A stretch of DNA of 5,028 bases, taken from positions 1 to 5,028 of the forward strand of contig QIEB01000368.1 in assembly GCA_003229495.1 (NCBI GenBank), given 5' to 3'. Source of the DNA: Flammeovirgaceae bacterium. GTDB lineage: Bacteria > Bacteroidota > Bacteroidia > Cytophagales > Cyclobacteriaceae. The translations under genes were made by a program, and so were the position numbers. Each line of letters opens with the position of its first letter. Positions within the stretch are counted from its first letter, which is position 1. The notes beneath the pieces are model-generated. The model ran no database searches and was not told the origin of the DNA. It was given only the letters and a program-made list of their open reading frames with translations. Positions 1 through 5,028 of this stretch are shown piece by piece.

Positions 1-377
1 TTGCTATACCAAATATCGTATTTGCCAATTCCATAGGTTTTGCGACTGGTAAAGTATATATAGTTTCCGTCGTAACTTAGACTGTAACCCCCAAGGTGAT
101 TGATCTTTTGTGATCGGTTTAATGCAGTAACAGGTTCTGGTTGGGTCCACCTTCCTGGTCGCTGTTGATAGGAATAATATACCAACAATTCTCTTTTCAA
201 GTTGTCAGTGGTAGTAAATATCATATGCTTGCCATCACCACTGAGACTAGGGGCGATTTGAGTGGTACCTGCTACATTAATTACTCTGGATAATGGGCTC
301 TTAGGTGTCTGGGCAATAATCCCAAGATCAGAGAAACCCATAAAAACTATGGCTATATAAATTATTATTTTGCTCAT
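1..377 (-). CDS. Exported PD40-repeat beta-propeller protein, N-terminal part
   Basis: This is a partial gene: 125 complete codons read leftward from ATG at 377-375 with no stop before the window edge. The start is the first ATG after an in-frame TAG upstream. Residues 1-22 look like a signal peptide: MSK, a hydrophobic run of about 18 residues, then a likely cleavage after IIA before Gln23. Two PD40/TolB-type repeat strands follow. Residues 42-56 (APSLSGDGKHMIFTT) match the P-S-x-S-x-D-G-K-x-hydrophobic-x-F pattern. Residues 96-125 repeat it (LSYDGNYIYFTS, then GIGKYDIWYS), and RWTQPEPV at 76-83 is the usual linker between blades. In Bacteroidota such repeats often precede an OmpA-like or other surface domain, but that part lies outside the window, so the specific role is unknown. 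The product probably acts in the periplasm or at the outer membrane. It is divergent from sbcD and probably unrelated to it. Confidence 0.85.
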   Translation of the reverse strand, partial: MSKIIIYIAIVFMGFSDLGIIAQTPKSPLSRVINVAGTTQIAPSLSGDGKHMIFTTTDNLKRELLVYYSYQQRPGRWTQPEPVTALNRSQKINHLGGYSLSYDGNYIYFTSRKTYGIGKYDIWYS

Positions 378-408
378 TATCAGCCGTTTATAATCATGAT
401 ACCTGGAC

Positions 409-421
409 TATACCTAGTATA
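409..421. repeat. Short perfect inverted repeat upstream of the PD40 gene
   Basis: TATAC-CTA-GTATA is a perfect 5-bp inverted repeat around a 3-base centre, lying 32-44 bases upstream of the leftward ATG. The size suits a dimeric regulator's operator, but AT-rich repeats this short arise easily by chance. The flanking bases do not extend the symmetry. Confidence 0.3.
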
Positions 422-510
422 TAGCAAAGACTGTGCAAAATAATGGTTGTTTTGAAAAGTAACTAACTATTAAAAAAGGCAATCTTACACGGGTTATTTA
501 TTTAAAAAAT

Positions 511-518
511 TATATTTG
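511..518 (+). promoter_or_regulatory. Probable -7 promoter element for sbcDC
   Basis: TATATTTG matches the Bacteroidota housekeeping -7 consensus TAnnTTTG exactly. It lies 74 bases before the sbcD start, inside the divergent intergenic region. Transcription would begin around 522-526 and leave a leader of roughly 70 bases. No clear TTG/TTTG -33 element is visible at the expected distance upstream (the region around 485-496 only offers TTA), so the call rests on the -7 match and its location. Confidence 0.5.
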
Positions 519-521
519 ACC

Positions 522-569
522 AGTGTCGTGTCATGTATGAAATGATGTATAAGTCACAGCTACGACACT
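522..569 (+). repeat. Inverted repeat in the predicted sbcD leader
   Basis: AGTGTCGT at 522-529 is perfectly complementary to ACGACACT at 562-569, with 32 bases between the arms; the next inner pair (530/561) could form a G-U wobble in RNA. The repeat begins just downstream of the TATATTTG element and ends 23 bases before the sbcD ATG. It could form a long-loop hairpin in the 5' leader or be a pair of half-sites for a regulator. There is no U-run after it, so it is not an intrinsic terminator. The loop contains a smaller TCAT-GT-ATGA inverted repeat at 531-540. Confidence 0.45.
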
Positions 570-592
570 AGGTCTAAATAACTGGTTCTTGC

Positions 593-1807
593 ATGAAAAT
601 ATTGCATACTGCCGACTGGCATTTGGGGAAGCGTTTACAGCAATTTAACCGGATTGATGAACAATGTCAGGTCTTGGATGAAATTGTGAATATTGCAGAA
701 AAGGAGGCGGTGGATCTGGTACTAATTGCTGGTGATCTATTTGATACTTTCAACCCCATTACTGAAGCCATAGAACTGTTTTACAGGACTTTACACCGGC
801 TTTCGAACTCGGGAGAAAGAGCCGTAGTAGCAATAGCCGGAAATCATGACTCGGCACAGCGCATTGAAGCACCACATCCTTTGGCAGCTGCTTGTGGGAT
901 TATTTTATGCGGTAATCCAGATACCAGGATTCCACCTTTCACTTTGGATACGGGATTGGAAGTTTCAAAATCCAAACCTGGATTTGTAGAGATAAAATTA
1001 CCAAATTTCAATTATCCAGTACGAATAATTCTTACACCCTATGCCAATGAGGTAACCTTTAAGAAATATCTTGGCAAGGAACACCCTCAGGATCAGTTAC
1101 GCCAGCTGCTATCCAGGCGATGGGATTCCTTGGTTAAAGAATACTGTGATAACAAGGGGGTTAACTTGCTAATGGCACATCTATATTTTATGAGTAGAAA
1201 CGCCCCCGCACCAGAGGAAAGTGAGGATGGTAGATCTATACTCTACCAAGGCGGTGCTCAGGCGATTTTCGTAGAAGATCTGCCAAAACAAATTCAATAC
1301 ACCGCTTTAGGTCATCTGCACAGACCTCAGGAGATTCCTGCCAATAAGCCGGTAGTTTATAGCGGAAGTCCTCTAAGCTATAGTTTCAGTGAAGCAGATC
1401 AAAAAAAGCAAGTGGAGATCATAGAAGTTGTACCAGGTACCTTGGTCAGTAGAAAAACCGTTCCATTAAAGAAAGGCAGAAAGCTTACTAAACAGCGATT
1501 TGAGGATCTGGACGGGGCGGTAAGCTGGCTTGAAGATCATCCAAATACCTTCGTTGAATTAACCATGGTCACCGACAGTTATCTAGGGGCTAAGGAAAAG
1601 AAAAGACTGCATAAGGCACATAAAGGGATCATTACCATAATTCCAGAATTAAGGGTGTCCCCGGAACACAAAGGGCCAAAGGAGTCAATTGATTTGAGTA
1701 AGGATCTTAAATCACTATTTATCGAGTACTTCAAGTACAGAAAGGGTCAGGCACCAAATGCCGAACTGCTTGAGATTTTGGACGAAATTATTCACTCAGA
1801 GCAATGA
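593..1807 (+). CDS. sbcD: SbcD, nuclease subunit of the SbcCD (Mre11-Rad50) complex
   Basis: This 404-residue protein is the metal-dependent nuclease subunit of SbcCD, which degrades double-stranded DNA ends with ATP, opens hairpins and clears protein-blocked ends in the cytoplasm. The N-terminal calcineurin-like phosphoesterase domain (about 1-250) has every metal-site motif: D8-W-H10, G47-D48-L-F-D51, G83-N84-H85-D86, H196 in MAHLYF, and G240-H241-L-H243. Residues about 265-404 match the SbcD capping region that contacts SbcC and DNA. Length is normal for the family (E. coli SbcD is about 400). The start is firm: MKILHTADWHLGKRL is the classic N-terminus, and an in-frame TAA lies 18 bases upstream (575-577). 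No Shine-Dalgarno sequence is visible; the upstream stretch is TAAATAA-rich, as is common in Bacteroidota. Its stop overlaps the sbcC start as ATGA, suggesting coupled translation and balanced subunit supply. Confidence 0.97.
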   Translation: MKILHTADWHLGKRLQQFNRIDEQCQVLDEIVNIAEKEAVDLVLIAGDLFDTFNPITEAIELFYRTLHRLSNSGERAVVAIAGNHDSAQRIEAPHPLAAACGIILCGNPDTRIPPFTLDTGLEVSKSKPGFVEIKLPNFNYPVRIILTPYANEVTFKKYLGKEHPQDQLRQLLSRRWDSLVKEYCDNKGVNLLMAHLYFMSRNAPAPEESEDGRSILYQGGAQAIFVEDLPKQIQYTALGHLHRPQEIPANKPVVYSGSPLSYSFSEADQKKQVEIIEVVPGTLVSRKTVPLKKGRKLTKQRFEDLDGAVSWLEDHPNTFVELTMVTDSYLGAKEKKRLHKAHKGIITIIPELRVSPEHKGPKESIDLSKDLKSLFIEYFKYRKGQAPNAELLEILDEIIHSEQ

Positions 1808-4800
1808 TTCCAGTTCAGTTGACTATTAAGGGATTTTACTCCTATCAAGAATCTGAAACCATAGATTTTCAACCGCTGGTGGATGCTAAACTATTTGGAA
1901 TATTCGGGCCAGTAGGAAGTGGGAAGTCCGCGATATTGGAGGCCATTATGTTTGTACTTTTTGACCGCTCCACCCGGCTCAACAAGGCCGGCGATGACCG
2001 TTACTATAACATGATGAATCTTCAAAGCAATGAAATGATCATTGATTTTATTTTTAAAAGTGACCGCAATCATAAGAATAAGTATCGCTTCTATTTTATG
2101 GCCCGACGAAAAGTCAAAGATTTTCATAAAGTGGAGGTTCGGGACCGAAGCTATTATCAATGGTCAAAGGACCAGTGGAAACCTATGCAAAAACCTGATG
2201 TATTGGGTATGACCTATGAGAATTTTATGCAGACAGTGATCATACCCCAGGGAAAATTCAGTGAATTTATCGATCAAAAACCTGCCGCTCGCACCCAGAT
2301 GCTTAAGGAGCTATTTCATTTGGACCGCTTTGATATCGCGCCACCAGCCTACCGCCTTCTGGGCACGGTCAAGGAGCAGATTAACTTTCTTGATGGCCAA
2401 CTTTCTCAATATTCGGAGGTCAACAAGAACTTGCTAAGACGTTTGGATAAGGAAGTAGAAGCAATGAAAGTAGTAATTGATAGGAAGATGTTAAAAGAAC
2501 AAAAGTTGATTACTGAAGTTGGCAAGATGCAGATACTACAACACATTTTCAACGAACTGGTTGAGGTGTCTGAATCTCTGGACACTCTGATATCAGAGAC
2601 TATGTTTTATCAGGAGAAACAACATCAATTGGACAGGTTTGGGAAAGTTCAGGAATTGTTTAGAGATAAAATTTTGCAACAAAGACAGTTGCTGCTAGAG
2701 GCCAAATCCAAACAAGAAGAACTTGGTAAGTTAGTTTATGCGATCCAACTGTTAGAGCAAGATGTAACCAGATCCCGGCGACAATGGAACCAGGCACAAG
2801 CCAGATACGCTGATAAAGATCATATGCTGCTACAAATTTCAGATTTAGAATTATTGATTCAATTAAAATGTGTGCAGGATAAGTTTGAAAACACCACCAG
2901 CCTTTGGGAGCGAACCCAAAAGGAGCTCCTGGAACTGGATAATAAAGCAGGTGTGATACAATTGGAAATAGAGCGGTCAAGGGTAGCGGCAAGGGGGAAA
3001 TCCGAAGCTCTTGAAGAACTCCAAAGATTAACAATATTGAAAGAATGGTGGACTGGTTATTTGGATAAGGAAAATCAACGTGATGTGCTGAAGAAGGAGC
3101 AATTTAATGTTGAGAAAGAGGTCAACGCCCTGGTGACAAAAATCAATGACCTGAAAGACCAAATCAATCGCCCTGATGCTCTAAAAAAGAGCATATCAAC
3201 CGAGCGGGAAAAACTTCAGTTGTTAAGATTGCAGGATGATTGGAGGACCCATGCCAGTCTTCTGGAGGAAGGCAAACCTTGTCCATTGTGCGGCGCTACC
3301 AGTCACCCAAAACCGTTATCAGAATCAAAATTGTCAGATGATCTTGATAGTTCCCGGAAAAACCTGAAAGGGCTGGAAGAAATGTTGGAAAGGCAACTCA
3401 TCTTCATTCAACAATCCAGGATTTTTGAAACCAAAGTAGATGAAAAGAAAGAGGCCCTCATTAACCTGACTAATAGACATGCTTCTGCTCAAAAAGATTT
3501 GAAGAAGCATCACGCAAACTATCCAGGACCTGATAAAGCTGGTAACCGACCGGCCAACCTTGATCAAATGATGGATAAACTTGAAAAAATCGTCGTAGCA
3601 GCTAAACAGGAACAGGCTTTACTGGATGTACGACTAATTCAAGGTGAAGAAATTGTTAAAAAACGGGCGATAAAGCAGGAAACGTTGCAACAACTTGCAC
3701 TGAAGAAAGAGAAATTAGGGGGAGAGATCGATCAAATAACCAAGATGGTAAAGATCCTGGAGGTCCCGGCATTCTTGAAAAAGAAAGAACAGCAACTTGG
3801 TACCCTAATAGAGCAGATGAAGGAAAAGCTAAAATCGGCTGAATTAAGTTATGAACAGAGTTTCAATAATCTGACCAAAAGCGATCAGCTACTGAATCAT
3901 CAAAAAGGACTGCTACAGTCGCTTGAGAAGCAAATTACTGACATCAAAACCTACTCTGAGAGGTTGGATACAGAATTAATTGGAATTTGTAAAAGAGAGT
4001 CCTTCAAGGGCTTGAAAGAGGTTCAAAGAATACTGGAATTGGGGTTGAATGTAAGTCAGGAGCGGAGGGAGTTGGAGAAATACCGTACCAATGTCAATAC
4101 CTTGAAAGTGCGGAAAAAGGCCCTTCGAATTAAAATAGGCAGGAGGCAGTATCAGGAAAACAGGCATCATGAGTTGGTGCAGGAACAGGGTACCCTAACC
4201 ACTGAGTTACATCAGTTACGTCATCAGTTGTCCAGTAAACAGCATACTCAGCAGCAGATGCAACTGCAATTACAAAAGAAAACTTCCCTGGCCAAAGAGC
4301 TGAAACATTTACAAGTTCGCAAGGACCATATTCAGGAAATCAGCAATTTGCTGAGAGGGAATGGTTTTATCAATTTCATATCTTCGGTCTATCTTCAAAA
4401 CCTTTGTAAAGCAGCCAATGTTCGTTTCACAAAACTCACAGGCAACAGACTTAGTTTGGAACTAAGTGAGCACAACGAGTTCATGGTGCGGGATTATCTA
4501 AACGACGGGAAACTTCGTTTATTAAAAACACTCTCCGGTGGTCAAATATTTCAAGCCTCGCTATGTCTTGCCTTAGGTCTGGCAGAAAACGTAAAAATCT
4601 TGAATCAAGCTGATCAAAGCTTCTTCTTTCTTGATGAGGGATTCGGGGCATTGGACCGTCCATCGCTGCAGCTGGTTTTCGAAACCCTTAAGTCACTGCA
4701 AAAAGAGAATCGTATTGTGGGTATCATATCACATGTTGAAGAGCTACAATTGGAAATTGATACCTATTTGTCCGTTCAGCAGCAAGAAGATAGAGGCAGT

Positions 4801-4833
4801 ACTATCAATAGAAGTTGGGAAGCGACTAATTAG
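1804..4833 (+). CDS. sbcC: SbcC, SMC-like ATPase subunit of SbcCD (Rad50 equivalent)
   Basis: This 1009-residue protein is the ATPase and DNA-tethering subunit that gates the SbcD nuclease. The N-terminal half of the ATPase head has a Walker A motif at 35-42 (GPVGSGKS) and a Q-loop at Q149 (IIPQGKF). A long charged coiled coil runs from about 185 to 490 and returns from about 505 to 845. The turn carries the zinc hook C493-P-L-C496 followed by GATSHP, through which two SbcC molecules join around one zinc ion. The C-terminal half of the head has the ABC signature LSGGQ at 910-914, Walker B FFFLDE at 940-945, the D-loop GALD at 948-951 and the switch histidine H977 in IISHVEEL. Length is close to E. 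coli SbcC (1048). The distal arm includes a glutamine-rich stretch at 813-824. The start MIPVQLTIKGFYSY fits the family and lies in the ATGA overlap with sbcD. No key residue is missing and no frameshift is seen. Confidence 0.97.
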   Translation: MIPVQLTIKGFYSYQESETIDFQPLVDAKLFGIFGPVGSGKSAILEAIMFVLFDRSTRLNKAGDDRYYNMMNLQSNEMIIDFIFKSDRNHKNKYRFYFMARRKVKDFHKVEVRDRSYYQWSKDQWKPMQKPDVLGMTYENFMQTVIIPQGKFSEFIDQKPAARTQMLKELFHLDRFDIAPPAYRLLGTVKEQINFLDGQLSQYSEVNKNLLRRLDKEVEAMKVVIDRKMLKEQKLITEVGKMQILQHIFNELVEVSESLDTLISETMFYQEKQHQLDRFGKVQELFRDKILQQRQLLLEAKSKQEELGKLVYAIQLLEQDVTRSRRQWNQAQARYADKDHMLLQISDLELLIQLKCVQDKFENTTSLWERTQKELLELDNKAGVIQLEIERSRVAARGKSEALEELQRLTILKEWWTGYLDKENQRDVLKKEQFNVEKEVNALVTKINDLKDQINRPDALKKSISTEREKLQLLRLQDDWRTHASLLEEGKPCPLCGATSHPKPLSESKLSDDLDSSRKNLKGLEEMLERQLIFIQQSRIFETKVDEKKEALINLTNRHASAQKDLKKHHANYPGPDKAGNRPANLDQMMDKLEKIVVAAKQEQALLDVRLIQGEEIVKKRAIKQETLQQLALKKEKLGGEIDQITKMVKILEVPAFLKKKEQQLGTLIEQMKEKLKSAELSYEQSFNNLTKSDQLLNHQKGLLQSLEKQITDIKTYSERLDTELIGICKRESFKGLKEVQRILELGLNVSQERRELEKYRTNVNTLKVRKKALRIKIGRRQYQENRHHELVQEQGTLTTELHQLRHQLSSKQHTQQQMQLQLQKKTSLAKELKHLQVRKDHIQEISNLLRGNGFINFISSVYLQNLCKAANVRFTKLTGNRLSLELSEHNEFMVRDYLNDGKLRLLKTLSGGQIFQASLCLALGLAENVKILNQADQSFFFLDEGFGALDRPSLQLVFETLKSLQKENRIVGIISHVEELQLEIDTYLSVQQQEDRGSTINRSWEATN

Positions 4834-4861
4834 TATTTCCAAATTTAACTACCTTTGAAGC

Positions 4862-5028
4862 ATGGAAGTCACTGGTAAAAATAAGTTAAGGAAGATTATT
4901 GTAGTGGGTGACAGGGTACTAATAAAACCCAAAAAAATGTCGGAGCGCACAGAAAGCGGGCTTTATCTTCCAGCCGGAGTTCGGGAAAAGGAAAGGGTGC
5001 AGAGCGGTTATATTATGAAAACTGGCCC
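4862..5028 (+). CDS. GroES-domain (chaperonin 10-like) protein, N-terminal part
   Basis: This partial gene has 55 complete codons before the right edge. The start is well fixed: an in-frame TGA (4856-4858) lies one codon before the ATG. Residues 12-24 (IIVVGDRVLIKPK) match the GroES opening strand, usually written LGDRVLVKP. The stretch ERTESGLYLPAGVREKE (28-44) matches the mobile loop that docks on GroEL, with L34-Y35-L36 at the place of the hydrophobic tripeptide (IVL in E. coli GroES), and VQSGYIMKTGP matches the next strand (typically RGEVVAVGPG). Compared with classical GroES it has about ten extra N-terminal residues, and no groEL is visible in this window. Bacteroidota, as I recall, carry a second, longer GroES-domain family resembling this; I infer it is that paralogue rather than the main groES. 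It begins 28 bases after sbcC with no terminator between, so co-transcription is plausible. Confidence 0.85.
   Translation, partial: MEVTGKNKLRKIIVVGDRVLIKPKKMSERTESGLYLPAGVREKERVQSGYIMKTG

Larger units (their letters stand above)
378..592. other. Divergent intergenic region between the PD40 gene and sbcD
   Basis: This AT-rich gap of 215 bases separates two genes transcribed away from each other, so it should hold both promoters. Rightward, a perfect TAnnTTTG element lies at 511-518. Leftward, the best candidate is TTATTTTG on the minus strand at 443-436, one mismatch from the same consensus and without a visible -33 partner, so it is weak. Two inverted repeats (409-421 and 522-569) are listed separately. 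I see no small ORF with a convincing start and no clear intrinsic terminator or riboswitch. Confidence 0.7.

Noticed and set aside
516..553. Sigma70-like pair TTGACC (516-521) and TATAAG (548-553)
   Set aside because: The spacing is 26 bases, far from the usual 17, and the likely phylum uses a different promoter consensus, which is matched perfectly at 511-518.
2660..3034. Minus-strand reading frame of 124 codons inside sbcC
   Set aside because: It lies wholly within the intact sbcC coiled-coil coding region, resembles no known family, and has the composition expected of an antisense shadow. The same holds for the other minus-strand frames at 1891-2160, 3334-3567, 3976-4170 and 4481-4663.
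4240..4275. Glutamine-rich low-complexity stretch in SbcC (residues 813-824)
   Set aside because: Polar, Q-rich segments are normal in SbcC coiled-coil arms. The codons are mixed CAG and CAA interrupted by other residues, so it is not a repeat expansion.
4631..4858. Plus-strand 75-codon frame overlapping the sbcC 3' end
   Set aside because: It is out of frame with the Walker B and H-loop coding sequence of sbcC, has no recognisable domain, and is best explained as a shadow frame.
4834..4861. Possible terminator between sbcC and the GroES-domain gene
   Set aside because: The 28-base gap contains no GC-rich stem followed by a T-run.

Overview
The window looks like ordinary chromosome from a member of the Bacteroidota, probably a Cytophagales-like lineage. 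This is inferred from four things: the style of the SbcD and SbcC proteins, a PD40-repeat exported protein, the lack of clear Shine-Dalgarno sequences before the starts, and a perfect TAnnTTTG element (the -7 consensus of this phylum) upstream of the main operon. The DNA is moderately AT-rich and composition looks even throughout. I see no mobile element, tRNA, rRNA or CRISPR array.

Layout: positions 1-377 hold the start of a leftward gene that runs off the left edge. It encodes a signal peptide followed by PD40-type beta-propeller repeats. Positions 378-592 are a divergent intergenic region with a likely promoter for the rightward genes and an 8-bp inverted repeat in the predicted leader. 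Positions 593-1807 are sbcD (nuclease subunit) and 1804-4833 are sbcC (SMC-like ATPase subunit), overlapping by ATGA. After a 28-bp gap, a GroES-domain protein begins at 4862 and runs off the right edge.

SbcD and SbcC form one complex, the bacterial Mre11-Rad50 equivalent. SbcC binds ATP and DNA through its head domains and bridges through a zinc hook at the tip of a long coiled coil. SbcD carries the two-metal nuclease site that trims blocked ends and cuts hairpins. All catalytic motifs of both subunits are intact. The GroES-like gene may be read from the same transcript, but nothing in the sequence ties its function to DNA repair.

I did not find an undescribed system here. The observations below are modest: leader structure, promoter-like motifs and a divergent GroES-type neighbour.
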